Below are positions 45,301 to 59,665 of a stretch of DNA of 64,000 nt, piece after piece. The number at the start of each line of letters is the position of its first letter. Positions within the stretch are counted from its first letter, which is position 1. The DNA comes from Stomorhina lunata. Its lineage: Eukaryota; Arthropoda; Insecta; Diptera; Rhiniidae. The position numbers and the translations under genes were made by a program. The DNA lies in contig OW121742.1 of NCBI GenBank assembly GCA_933228675.1, forward strand, positions 37,191,255 through 37,255,254. Direction: 5' to 3'. The notes beneath the pieces are model-generated. The model was given only the letters and a program-made list of their open reading frames with translations. It was not told the DNA's origin and searched no databases.

Positions 45301-46773
45301 GACCAAGACATAGACTAAGACATAGACTAAGACATAGGCTAAGACATAGACTACAAGATAGACTAAAGCATAAAACAAGACATAGACTAAGACATAGACT
45401 AAGACATAGACTAAGACATAGACTAAGACATAGACTAAGACATAGACTAAGACATAGACTAAGACATAGACTAAGACATAGACTAAGACATAGACTAAGA
45501 CATAAACTAAGACATAGACTAAGACATAAACTAAGACATAGACTAAGACATAGACTAAGACATAGACTAAGACATAGACTAAGACATAGACAAGACATAG
45601 ACTAAGACATAGACTAAGACATAGACTAAGACATAGACTAAGACATAGACTAAGACATAGACTAAGACATAGACTAAGACATAGACTAAGACATAGACTA
45701 AGACATAGACTAAGACATAGACTAAGACATAGACTAAGACATAGACTAAGACATAGACTAAGACATAGACTAAGACATAGACTAAGACATAGACTAAGAC
45801 ATAGACTAAGACATAGACTAAGACATAGACTAAGACATAGACTAAGACATAGACTAAGACATAGACTAAGACATAGACTAAGACATAGACTAAGACATAG
45901 ACTAAGACATAGACTAAGACATAGACTAAGACATAGACTAAGACATAGACTAAGACATAGACTAAGACATAGACTAAGACATAGACTAAGACATAGACTA
46001 AGACATAGACTAAGACATAGACTAAGACATAGACTAAGACATAGACTAAGACATAGACTAAGACATAGACTAAGACATAGACTAAGACATAGACTAAGAC
46101 ATAGACTAAGACATAGACTAAGACATAGACTAAGACATAGACTAAGACATAGACTAAGACATAGACTAAGACATAGACTAAGACATAGACTAAGACATAG
46201 ACTAAGACATAGACTAAGACATAGACTAAGACATAGACTAAGACATAGACTAAGGCATAGACTAAGACATAGACTAAGACATAGACTAAGACATAGACTA
46301 AGACATAGACTAAGACATAGACTAAGACATAGACTAAGACATAGACTAAGACATAGACTAAGACATAGACTAAGACATAGACTAAGACATAGACTAAGAC
46401 ATAGACTAAGACATAGACTAAGACATAGACTAAGACATAGACTAAGACATAGACTAAGACATAGACTTAGACATACTATGACATAGACTAAGACATAGAC
46501 TAAGACATAGACTAAGACATAGACTAAGACATAGACTAAGACATAGACTAAGACATAGACTAAGACATAGACTAAGACATAGACTAAGACATAGACTAAG
46601 ACATAGACTAAGACATAGACTAAGACATAGACTAAGACATAGACTAAGACATAGACTAATACATAGACTAAGACATAGACTAAGACATTGACTAAGACAT
46701 AGAGTAAGACGTAGACTGAGACACATACTAAGACATAGACTAAGACGAAGACTTAGACATTGAATAAGACTTT
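45301..46773 (+). repeat. 12-bp satellite (AGACATAGACTA)n
   Basis: About 122 copies of the 12-mer AGACATAGACTA. Variants are concentrated at the two edges (45301-45600 and 46465-46773), while about 850 bases in the middle differ at only one position (an AAGGCATAG near 46253). The 12-base period is a multiple of three, so the minus strand reads as an endless CLSL peptide, which is not a gene. The same satellite in inverted orientation begins at 63345. Confidence 0.98.
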
Positions 46774-47985
46774 TGCTTATTCTACGCTCAAGAAAAGCTT
46801 CTAAAGTAACAAAATTGTATCACTCAGTAACGTTTAAATATTATACGTATGTAAATGTTAAAGTTAAAAAATATTAAATGTTGTTTTTTTGTTGTATTTA
46901 AATCCACTATTGTACATACATACACACATTCATATACACTTTTATATACAATCAACAAATTTGGGTTATTCCCCATAGACCTCTTCTCAAAAAATAAGAA
47001 CATGAGAGGCAAAAAGTCAAAACAAAAACATCAACAAAATTAAGAAGAGAAAATAATTGTATTTGTTTGTAAGTAAGAGAGTATGAATACATGCAAAATA
47101 TGTATGTAAGTGCTAATGTATGTATGTATAAATATTTATTTTATGCACATTTGTATATTTATGTGTTAGTATGTTCTTGCAATGAGACATCATGGTATCT
47201 GGTATATAAAAAGCAATAACAAAACATTTATCAGGCGAACAAAAAGCCTATTGCCCAAATAAATAGGAAAAGAATTGCTAACGACAAATATGTACTCACA
47301 TACAGACAGACATACGGACAGGACATACTATTCTAGAGATATGAAAATATTTAGGTAAAATTGTACATTTAACATACATATGTATGTGTATGTATGTGTG
47401 TATTTAAACGTAAGTATATTTTATGTTTGCTTAAAGGATCTGTGAGGATAAATCTAGTGTTTGTATTAAGATTTTTGTGATGTTGTTATTGTGTTGCCCT
47501 TAGGAAATTCAATTCTTTTTTCTTATATTTATTTTTTGCCTATAGACCCATAGACAACGACAAATGAATGTAGACAAACTGCAGATAGGCAAATTGTATA
47601 GCCACAAGGAAGTGTAAATGTACTCTAGTACATACATACATACATATATTCATGTATAGAGTTTAATATTTAAATTTTTAAAGATTTAACAAAAAAATTT
47701 ATGTGAATTATTAAATATTTGGTTTATAAAAAATTTATAAATTTATCTGTAATAGTATCTAGTGTCGATTTTGTTTATGAGCTGGAAATTATTGTATTTT
47801 AATAATCATTTAATTTTTTAATTTGATTTATCGTTGATATTTCATATTTAGGGTTAAAATTTAGAAAAAATGATTTAAGTAGATTCTCAATTTTTAATCA
47901 AATTTTTAAATTTTGATGTTAAATCTTAAAATATTATTCTTCCTTAAATAGTTTTAAAATGTAAAATAGAAACTTTTTAATAAAA
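46774..47985. other. Intergenic DNA with short simple repeats
   Basis: Unique AT-rich sequence with (ATGT)n and (ACAT)n scraps, for example near 47118, 47376 and 47633. Two overlapping opposite-strand 62-codon frames (46824-47043) have no support. Confidence 0.5.
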
Positions 47986-47989
47986 TTTT

Positions 47990-50900
47990 AATAAAAAAAT
48001 TTTCGATTCACAAATTTTATAGAAAATTTGTGGGTTCCAAAATTTTAATAAAAATTTACAGAAAATTTTTCTGTTTAAAAATTTTATAGAAAATTTTTCG
48101 GTTCAACAATTTATTAGAAAATTTGGTGGTTTAAGAATTTTATTCAAAATTTTTAGATTCAAAAATTTTATAGATTTTTTTGGTTCAAAAATTTTATAAA
48201 AAATTTTTCAATTCAAAAACTTCATAGTAATTATTTGGATTCAAAAGTTCTGAAGAAAATTTTTCGGTTCAAAAATTTTAGAGAAAATTTTTCGGTTCAT
48301 AAGTTTTTTAGAATTTTTTTTTGTTCAAAAATTTTATTGAAATTTTTTTGGTTCAAAAATTTAATAGAATTTTTTTTGTAGTTCAAAAATTTTATAGAAA
48401 ATTTTTCGGTTCTAAAATTTTATAGGAAATTTTTCTGTTCAAAAGGTTTACGAAAAATTTTTAGGTTCAAAAATTTTATAAAAAATTTTTCGGTTCTAAA
48501 AATTTTATAAAAAATTTTTCAGTTAAAAAATTTTATAGAAAATTTTTTGCTTCAAAAATTTTATAGAACTGTTTTCGGTTCAAAAATTTGATAGAAAAGT
48601 TTTCGGTTCAAAAATTTCATAAAAAATTTTTAGGTTAGGTTAGGTAAGGTTTTATAGAAATTTTTTCGAAAATTTACATTTTTTTCGCTTTAAAAATTTT
48701 AAAGTAAATTTTTTGGTTTAAAAAGTGTATGGAAAATTTTTTGGTTCAAAAATTTTATGTAGAAGATTTTTTGGTATAAAAATTTTATAGAAAATTTTTC
48801 GGTTCAAAAATTTTATAGAAAATTTTTCGGTTCAAAAATTTTATAGAAAATTTTTCGGTTCAAAAATTTTATAGAAAATTTTTCGGTTCAAAAATTTTAT
48901 AGAAAATTTTTCGGTTCAAAAATTTTATAGAAAATTTTTCGGTTCAAAAATTTTATAGAAAATTTTTCGGTTCAAAAATTTTATAAAAAATTTTTCGGTT
49001 CAAAAATTTTATAGAAAATTTTTCGGTTCAAAAATTTTATAGAAAATTTTTCGGTTCAAAAATTTTATAGAAAATTTTTCGGTTCAAAAATTTTATAGAA
49101 AATTTTTCGGTTCAAAAATTTTATAGAAAATTTTTCGGTTCAAAAATTTTATAGAAAATTTTTCGGTTCAAAAATTTTATAGAAAATTTTTCGGTTCAAA
49201 AATTTTATAGAAAATTTTTCGGTTCAAAAATTTTATAGAAAATTTTTCGGTTCAAAAATTTTATAAAAAATTTTTCGGTTCAAAAATTTTATAGAAAATT
49301 TTTCGGTTCAAAAATTTTATAGAAAATTTTTCGGTTCAAAAATTTTATAGAAAATTTTTCGGTTCAAAAATTTTATAGAAAATTTTTCGGTTCAAAAATT
49401 TTATAGAAAATTTTTCGGTTCAAAAATTTTATAGAAAATTTTTCGGTTCAAAAATTTTATAGAAAATTTTTCGGTTCAAAAATTTTATAGAAAATTTTTC
49501 GGTTCAAAAATTTTATAGAAAATTTTTCGGTTCAAAAATTTTATAGAAAATTTTTCGGTTCAAAAATTTTATAGAAAATTTTTCGATACAAAAATTTTAT
49601 AGAAAATTTTTCGGTTCAAAAATTTTATAGAAAATTTTTCGGTTCAAAAATTTTATAGAAAATTTTTAGGTTCAAAAATTTTGTAGAAAATTTTAAGGTT
49701 CAAAAATTTTGTAGAAAATTTTTAGGTTCAAAAATTAAAACAAAAAAATTTCGGTTCTAAAAATTTTATAAAAAATTTTTTGTTTCAAAAATTTTATAAA
49801 AAATTTTTTGTTTCAAAAATTTTATAGAAAATTTTTCGGTTCAAAAATTTTATAGAAAATTTTTCGGTTCAAAAATTTTATAGAAAATTTTTCGGTTCAA
49901 AAGTTTTATAGAAATTTTTCGGTTCAAAAGTTTTGTAGAAGATTTTCGGTTCAAAAGTTTTGTAGAAGATTTTCGGTTCAAAAATTTTATAGAAAATTTT
50001 TCGGTAAAAAAATTCTATAGAAAATTTTTCTGTTCAAAAATTTTATAGAAAATTTTTCGGTTCAAAAATTATATAGAAGATTTTTCAGTTCAAAAATTGT
50101 ATAGAACTTTTTTTCAGTTCAAAAATTTTATCGAAAATTTAATTTTTTTTTCGCTTTAAAAATTTTAAAGAAAATTTTTTGGTTTAAAAAGTGTATGGAG
50201 AATTTTTCAGTTGAAAAATTTTATCGAAAATTTTTCAGTTGAAAAATTTTATCGAAAATTTTTCGGTTTAAAAATTTTATAGGAAATTTTTAGGTTCAAA
50301 AATTTTATAGGGAATTTTTAAGTTCAAAAATTTTACAGGAAATTTTTAGGTTTATAATTTTTTTTTTGAAAATTTTATAAAAAATTTTTCGATTCACAAA
50401 TTTTGTAAAAAAATTTTCTGTTCAAAAATTTTATTGAAAATTTGTCGGTTCAAAAATTTTATAAAAGATTTACAGAAAATTTTTCAGTTTAAAAGAATTT
50501 TAGAGACAATTATTTCATTCAACATTTTGAGAAAATTTTTCGGTTCAAAAATTTTATAAAAAATTTTTCGGTTCAAAAATTTTGTAGAAAGTCTTTCGGT
50601 TCAAAAATTTTATAGAAAAACTTTCTTAAAAAAAATTTTATAGAAAATTTTTTACTTAAAAAATTTTATAGAAAATTTTTCGGTTCAAAAATTTTATAGA
50701 AGATTTTTCAGTTCAAAAATTTTATCGAAAATTTACATTTTTTTTTCGCTTTAAAAATTTTAAAGAAAATTTTTTGGTTTAAAAAATGTATGGAAAATTT
50801 TTCGGTTTAAAAATTTTATGTAGAAAATTTTTTGGTCCAAAAATTTTATAGAAAATGTTTCAGTTGAAAAATTAATTCAAAAATTTTTCAGTTGAAAAAT

Positions 50901-51740
50901 TTTATCGAAAAATTTTCGGTTCAAAAATTTTATAGGAAATTTTTAGGTTAAAAAATGTTATAGGAAATTTTTAGGTTTACAAATTTTTTTTGAAAATTTT
51001 TCGTTTAAAAATTTTATTAAAAAATTTTGTCCAAAATTTTCGGTTCACAAATTTTGTAAAAAAATTTTCCGTACAAAAATTTTTTAGAAAATTGTTCGGT
51101 TCAAAAATTTTATTGAAAATTTGTCGGTTTAAAAATTTTATAAAAGATTTACAGAAAATTTTTCAGTTTAAAAATTTTATTAGAAATTTTTTGGTTCAAA
51201 AATTTTATAAAAAATTTTTCGGTTCAGAAATTTTAAAGAAAATTTTTCTGTGCGAAAATTTTAAGAATATAAAATATTACAGAGAGTTTTTTTTATAGAA
51301 AATTTTTCCGTTCAAAAATTTGAAAGAAAATTATAAAAAATTTTTCAGTTCAAAAATTTATTAGAAAATTTTTCTGTTGATAAATTTAATGGAAAAATTT
51401 TTCGGTTCAAAAATTTTTTAGAAAATTTTATATCTTCAAAAATTTTAAACAAAAATTTCGGTTCAAACATTGAAAGGAAAATTTTTCGGTTCAAAAATTT
51501 TTTAGAAAATTTTTGGGTTCAAAAGTTTTTTCGTATGAAAATTTTAAGGTTCGAAAATATTACAAAAAAATTAAAAAAAAAAATTTAATTTTCTATAAAA
51601 TTTTTGTACTAAAAAATTTTATAGAAAGTTTTTTGTTTCAAAAATTTTTTAGAAAATTTTTTGGTTCAAAAATTTCATAGAAAATTTTTCGGTTCAAAAA
51701 TTTTCTCGAAAATTTTTCGGTTTAAAAATTTTATAGATTT
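47990..51740 (+). repeat. 28-bp minisatellite array (TTTTTCGGTTCAAAAATTTTATAG)
   Basis: A 3.75-kb array, by my estimate about 130 units, of GGTTCAAAAATTTTATAGAA plus AATTTTTC, with the period of 28 bases clear between 48780 and 49720 where copies are almost identical. Both flanks (47990-48770 and 49730-51740) are diverged. Larger duplicated blocks are visible: the phrase CTTTAAAAATTTTAAAG followed by GGTTTAAAAAGTGTATGGA recurs near 48680, 50150 and 50750. The core here is AAAATTTTATAGAAAATTTT rather than the perfect CTATAG palindrome. One phrase AGGTTAGGTTAGGTAAGG sits at about 48632. Confidence 0.95.
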
Positions 51741-53157
51741 ATTATCTTAAGTCTTAAACATTGCAATTCTATTGTTCAAAGTACATTTTAAATGTTTAAA
51801 ATGCTTTGGGAAAACAAACATATACTAATGGCAGTTAGTTAAATAGGAAAATAACCTAAGTTGAAAGAAAAATTCCAGTTAAGAGCTTAAAACGAAATTA
51901 CTTACAACACAATTACTAGTAAGTTTTAACAACGCAGTAGTTACGAGTACAACTGATGCAGCTGCAGCAGCTAAATTCAGTGATTATGTTATGTTTCTAC
52001 AACCTTAGCATATGGTGGGTTCCTCTGCTTATATCATCATTAGGGAGGTCTCATGAAGAACTTGAGGAAGTTACCTTCTTGTTACGATTGATAGATTTTA
52101 AGTTTTATTACAAAAACTTTTCGAAATTGAACCTTAATGTGACTATTTAAGATGAAAGTAAAATATTTTCGAGATTTTTTTTAAGATTTCTTTTATTTTT
52201 TCAGAAGATATGTTTGATTTTTGAATGTCATTGGCTTAGTTTTAGTGTCTGATCAACCTTTAGTTTCAGGATCTTCTCAGAGATTTATTTTTTCACATAA
52301 AGCTTAAGCCCTTCTAATATCCATATGTTTCATAGTGTTAGACACTGTTAAAATTCCTTTATAGTCGTTTGTAGTTGTAGTGTTTTCTAGTAAGTACTTA
52401 TGATTTTCAGTTACTCACACACTTACAATCAAATGCATGCAAGTACTTAGCAACATACAGACATATACTATGATGTACTCTTAAAATTACACACATTCAT
52501 AGTTACATATACATATATAAACATATTGAGCGTTAGTTGAAAATACATGTCAAGTCTATGTTACCGCATTAATCTCTAGCTGTAAAGACAAAGGAAGGCA
52601 GTACGATAAGTTTATAAGTCTATATTTCCCGAACAAGTAATAAATGATTTAATTAATTTATGTATTTAACTGAAATTTTTGTTAATTCAGGTATTTTCTA
52701 ACAATACTAATTACTTTATATTAGAAACTTTTACTTTTCGGAAATAAAGGCGACCCACGTATTACCCTGAAACAAATGAGTGTAAACCAAAAGTACTAAG
52801 TTGTTACACATGCATAAATAAATACAAATGTTTTCCTATACATACATATATATGTATATACGAAGGTATTCATTCATACATTCGTACAACAACATGAAAA
52901 TACATTTGTTCATTTAGAAATTAGTACACGGTCTACTAGACTTCAATGTACAGCTTTAACAATACAGTGGAATAGCAATAATGTGTACTTTATGAAATCA
53001 AAAGCCCTCCAAATTAGTCTTCGTACTAACACATTAACAAATTACCGCTTGTAGAGGGTGGAAGTGTAGGGGTTCATAACTCGGCAATCATCGAACCATC
53101 ACGAATTTTAGACATTAAATGCTCAATTATCCCTGGTTTTTAGGTTTTAGGTTTTTT
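51741..53157. other. Intergenic DNA, no gene seen
   Basis: Unique AT-rich sequence with many acatacata-type short repeats (52430-52520, 52840-52900). A 64-codon frame at 51956-52150 is not recognisable. Nothing else is supported. Confidence 0.5.
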
Positions 53158-53945
53158 ATACCCTTCACCACCATAGGTGGAAAGGGTATTAAAGTTTGTG
53201 CTGATGTTTGTAACGCATAGAAATATTAGTCTTAGGCCCACCTTTTAGTATACCAATAGGCTTAGAATCACTTTCTGAGTCGATTTAGCGATGTCCGTCC
53301 GTCCGTCTGGCTGGACCCCCATGTAACCTTGTAACCAAACTACAGGTCGCAATTCTAAAGATAATTGATGAAATTTGGCACAGATAATTTTTTTGATAGT
53401 AGGACCATGGCTATTGAAATTGGTCAAAATCGGTCCATTATTTATGGTACCTCCCATATGTCCCACTTCCCGGAATTGCTATATTGGCCACAAATATCAA
53501 TATTTTTTCATGAAATTAAAAACAAATATTGCTTATGTCAACTAAAATCACTGTACCAAATTTCGTTGAAATCGGTCCACATTTGACCATAGCTCCCATA
53601 CAAATTCTTCTTTAAAAACGCACTAAATGAGACAAAAAATCACTAAAACACTCGTAAATCTCAAGATAATGGAAATTTTGAGTCTATTTTTTGCATACAT
53701 AATTTTTGTAACAACTGTAATCAATCTGCCAAATTTCGAGATAATCGGTCCACATTTGACCCTAGCTCTCATATAAGTCCAAATGACGGAAACAGGTTGA
53801 ATATATAAGTTTAGAGAAAATGTTTGTATGATGGCAAAATTTAGCAAATATTTGTCTTTACACAGGAAAAATAACACCTTTGACCTTAGTGGTGAAGGGT
53901 ATCGTATGGTCGGCTTGACCGACTATAGCGCTTTCTTACTTGTTT
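53158..53945 (+). mobile_element. DINE-1/mini-me-like (Helentron-associated) element
   Basis: Perfect 14-bp inverted words ATACCCTTCACCAC (53158-53171) and GTGGTGAAGGGTAT (53889-53902) bound the body. The phrase GAGTCGATTTAGCGATGTCC followed by GTCCGTCCGTCTG (53279-53308) is the hallmark conserved core plus GTCY microsatellite of Drosophila DINE-1/mini-me elements. Past the right inverted word is a GTCGG..CCGAC hairpin (about 53910-53924), then CTTTCTTACTTGTTT, a 3' terminal arrangement also seen, inverted, at 20670. The element has no coding capacity: the short open frames inside (53245-53877) are not genes. Phrases like CCACATTTGACCATAGCTCCCAT relate it to the long dispersed copies nearby. 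Confidence 0.72.
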
Positions 53946-54247
53946 ATACTTGCCTTTAAAAGCACCTAACAGAAAATAGTCCCATGGTGTCAAATCGTAA
54001 ATTTTTGGCTTTAATTTGTTGGGAAGAGTGTGTGAAAAAGCTAAAGCTAAAGTAGCAAAATCAAATTGTGAACATGGCGGTTCTAAAACGTTTGTTATAC
54101 ATTATAAATACAAGGACCCTGCATTTGATTTTAATCGATAAGAGCTGGCAGCTATAGTTTGGATAATACCAGGAGTTCTACATACTCTTTTTACAACCAA
54201 AATTAAACTTCATTCGAACATTTTGTATTACAATTTTTTGTTACAAA
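53946..54247. other. Unique or decayed sequence before a mariner fossil
   Basis: No recognisable features. It may contain the eroded N-terminal part of the mariner copy that becomes readable at 54248, but I cannot identify it. Confidence 0.4.
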
Positions 54248-54530
54248 ATGAGCTGGAGTTGGCTGATATTTATGGTTCAGCAAGACGGTGCCACATTCCA
54301 CACATCAAGCGAAATAATGGCTAAAGAAGACTTAAGTGGGGCACGGTTTTTTTTCACATTTGGAACCGGTCACTTGGCTGCCTAAATTGCACAATATATT
54401 GCCATAACACTATTTTGTGGAACAATGTTTAGTCTGATATGTATATACAAGGACAAGCCTACAAAGATTGATGCATAAGAATCTAATATTGAAGAGACTC
54501 TTAAGTCGTAGCCCCTGAAAATCGTGGTGA
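54248..54530 (+). pseudogene. Mariner-like transposase fossil (C-terminal part)
   Basis: From 54248 the frame reads MSWSWLIFMVQQDGATFHTS; QQDGA.(C)HT is the conserved block around the second catalytic aspartate of mariner-type transposases. After a frameshift, W.P (near 54376) fits the WPPRS block, and from 54446 YKDKPTKIDA, stop, ESNIEETL fits the family's V(Y)KDKP.TID.L..NI..(E)(E)TI segment. Internal stops and shifts make it inactive. No terminal inverted repeats were identified. Confidence 0.72.
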
Positions 54531-55029
54531 TGTACATTGATATTCTACTGTACTTATATGCATGTATCTATAAGTATGCTGATACTCATATAAATATAGC
54601 AATCATTATCAGGTGAAAATGGAATATTCTGACTACAACAAAACGCTTAACTTGTAAATTACACCAACTACTACATATAGACATTAGGGCTATAACTTTT
54701 TTAACCCTATTGCGAATATCAAAAATGTCATAGCATAGTCGTGTAGGGCAAATTTTGTTGTTTGTATGAATAATAAAATATATCTTTCAAGAAAAGTCGT
54801 TTAAATATAAACAAAATCTAAATATGGAAGATTTTAGAAATTAGCTGTTTTGCGTGAGGTTAAGCTTTTTTTGCAAAATGACATTCTTGACCACCCCGTG
54901 GTGCTATGCCAAAAATTGTATTATTACCCTAATAGATATACTTCCATGTGAATATGTATGAGATGTGGATACATACATACAAACATATCGACGCAAGAAT
55001 TAAAGAATGCTGTAACTGACAAAAAAATC
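54531..55029. other. Intergenic DNA, no gene seen
   Basis: AT-rich unique sequence between the mariner fossil and the next dispersed element. A long open frame entering the following microsatellite begins here at 54958 but is an artefact of the (GTCT)n tract. Confidence 0.45.
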
Positions 55030-56870
<1,841 letters not shown>

Positions 56871-58322
56871 AAGTATTTAAAAACTTATTAATGTTAAACT
56901 ATACCCGGTTATGAGACCGAATTTTGATCAAAGCAAATACTGGGGAAACCACTAAGATATTTTTAAATGTTGAACTATAAATTTTGTTGAGAAAACTACA
57001 AGACTCCGAAAGACGTTAGAGTGGAAGTCAACCACTAGTCTTAGTGCCATAAACGCATAAGATGAGGGATAGGTATCAGTGAAGATAGGCGTGTCATTAA
57101 CATAACCAGAGTCCTCATATATCTTGGGGGCGCTGCACTAGATTATAACAACATTTAGAACTGTTGGTCTTAGTAACGCTGTGTAACATCAGCAAGATAT
57201 AATTAGCACGATTATACGACATAAAATCTAATCAACCCATTTAAACAACCCTCGTAAGAGTGTTGGTATGTTCAGAGGTAAAAATTCAGGGATAAACACA
57301 TCACAACAAGGCAATGACTTTTTGGTGTTGTTATTGCCAACACATACATTTAGACAGATATATAAATAAACATAAACGGATGCATGACAAACACATGCGA
57401 GTACATTCATACATAACAAGTTATATAACGATATATCTTTGGTAGTTACTAAGACTACTTATGTGTATGAATAAATGCGTATGTTTCTGTAACTACAATA
57501 CAAAAAATACGTAGATGTTGTAACAATTTATATACTTAGAGTGAATTTGCAGCAACACGGTTCAAATACAACCTTAACACATACTACAACAGAAACAGAA
57601 ATAAAACACACAATGAAATATATTCAACATTGTCCGTCGTATTTTGGTAGTGAAATGTTGGTAGATATGTATTTTATCATACTTATGTAAGTATGTGTGT
57701 TTAAACATATAAAGTATGCGGTTTTCGTTATGTCTCTCTGTCTACCTACACACACACATTCATAGGTTTGAACATGTCATGCGGTATGTATGGACTATTT
57801 AACATTATTGTATTTATTTTAACCACTGTTCATGTTCATGTACATTGACAGTATCCATTTACCTTGGTAAAGTTGTTGCTGTTGCTATTTAGCTTCATAG
57901 ACATTTACGTACGTCCTTACGCACGCACATCCTATTAGATAAATTTGCCAAATGTGAGAGCCAAACACCGAAAAACAACAAAAAAGGATATTGTACACAT
58001 TTTGTCCTAGTTTTATGGAAAGTTCAAACGAACACATGTTCATATTTATGGGAGGACATATTTTCTGTGTATAGCCAACCGCAGAGATTAATGCCAACTT
58101 TGTAAATAATCGAAAATCTAATTAATGAATTAATCGAATGAGAAATTTTGTTATAGTCACTCTGGTCTATGGCATCGCTTGGCATGATTTCACCCATAGC
58201 TTTTGTGTGCAGTTTATTGGAATGTAAGTTAAGAATTATAATACAATATTACCAAGGGGAGGTCTAAAAGTGCATTAAAGAGATATTTTAAAGGTTTTCA
58301 TACCTTACCAATTTGGTTATAA
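56871..58322. other. Intergenic DNA, no gene seen
   Basis: Unique AT-rich sequence with scattered acatacaca-type words. Open frames at 57228-57419 and 57885-58097 (minus strand) have no recognisable content. Confidence 0.5.
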
Positions 58323-58324
58323 AA

Positions 58325-59665
58325 ACTTTTGTATAGAGGAAATATTTTAACACAAATTTTTCTACAGAAACAAATTTCCAATACAAATAAATTTCTGTAC
58401 AGGAAAAAATTTTTAACGAAAATTTTTATATAGAAAAAATTTTTGACGAAAACTTTTTATAATAAAAATTTTTAACGAAAATTTTTCTATAGAAAAAATT
58501 TTTGACGAAAACTTTTTATAATAAAAATTTTTAACGAAAATTTTTCTATAGAAAAAATTTTTAACGAAAATTTTTCTATAGAAAAAATTTTTTAACGAAA
58601 ATTTTTCTATAGAAAAAATTTTTTAACGAAAATTGGAAAAAAATTTTTAACGAAAATTTTTCTATAGAAAAAATTTTTGTACCTAAAAATTTTTTAACGA
58701 AAATTTTTCTATAGAAAAAATTTAAATTTATAGAAAAAATTTAAAAAACTTTTAACGAAAATTTTTGGGTACAAAAATTTTTTCTATAGAAAAATTTTCG
58801 TTAAAAATTTTTTAAATTTTTTCTATAAATTTAAATTTTTTCTATAGAAACAATTTTTTAACGAACTTTTTCTGTACAAAAATTTTTTTAACGAAAATTT
58901 TTCTATAGAAAAAATTTTTTAACGAAAATTTTTCTATTGAAAAAAATTTTTAACAAAAATTTTTCTATTGAAAAAAATTTTTAACGAAAATTTTTCTATA
59001 GAAACAATTTTTTAACGAAAATTTCTCTATTGAAAAAATTTTTTAATGAACATTTTTCTATAGAAACATTTTTTTAACGAAAATTTTTCTATAGAAAAAA
59101 TTTTTTAACGAAAATTTTTCTATAGAAACAATTTTTTAACGAAAATTTTTCTATAGAAAAAATTTTTTAACGAAAATTTTTTTATAGAAAAAATTTTTTA
59201 ACGAAAATTTTTCTATAGGAAAAATTTTTTAACGAAAATTTTTCTATAGAAAAAATTTTTTAACAAAAATTTTGCAGAGAAAACATTTTTTAATGAAAAT
59301 CTTTCTATAGAAAAAATTTTTTTACGAAAATTTTTCTATAGGGAAAATTTTTTAACGAAAATTTTTCTATGGAAAAAATTTTTTAACGAATATTTTTCTA
59401 TAGAAAAAATTTTTTTAATGAAAATTTTTCTATAGAAAAAATTTTTTAATAAAAATTTTTTAACGAAAATTTTTCTATAGGAAAAATTTTTTAACGAAAA
59501 TTTTTCTATGGAAAAAAGTTTTTAAAGAAAATTTTTTATAGAAAAAATTTTTTAACGAAAATTTTTCTATAGAAAAAATTTTTTAACGCAAATTTTTCTA
59601 TAGAAAAAATTTTTAACGGAAATTTTTCTATATTCTATCGAATTTTTTCTATACAAAAAAATTTT
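58325..59665 (+). repeat. 31-bp array, AACGAAAATTTTTCTATAG family (same unit as gene B intron)
   Basis: About 42 copies of AACGAAAATTTTTCTATAG plus AAAAAATTTTTT, in the same orientation as the array in intron 1 of gene B 30 kb away. The first third is irregular and includes a local inversion that creates a hairpin (58709-58847). Homogeneity is lower than in the intron array. Confidence 0.95.
58709..58847. repeat. 58-bp inverted repeat inside the array
   Basis: 58709-58766 and 58790-58847 are reverse complements with one mismatch by my count, separated by 23 bases. This arises from a short inverted duplication within the array and would fold as a long AT hairpin. Confidence 0.85.

Noticed and set aside
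45221..46726. Cys-Leu-Ser-Leu repeat open frames on the minus strand
   Set aside because: The 12-bp satellite has a period divisible by three and no stop in that frame; no promoter, splice site or unique sequence accompanies it.
48629..48653. TTAGGTTAGGTTAGG, resembling the insect telomere repeat
   Set aside because: Only about three imperfect copies embedded in a 28-bp array; higher flies lack the TTAGG telomere repeat and use other telomere systems.
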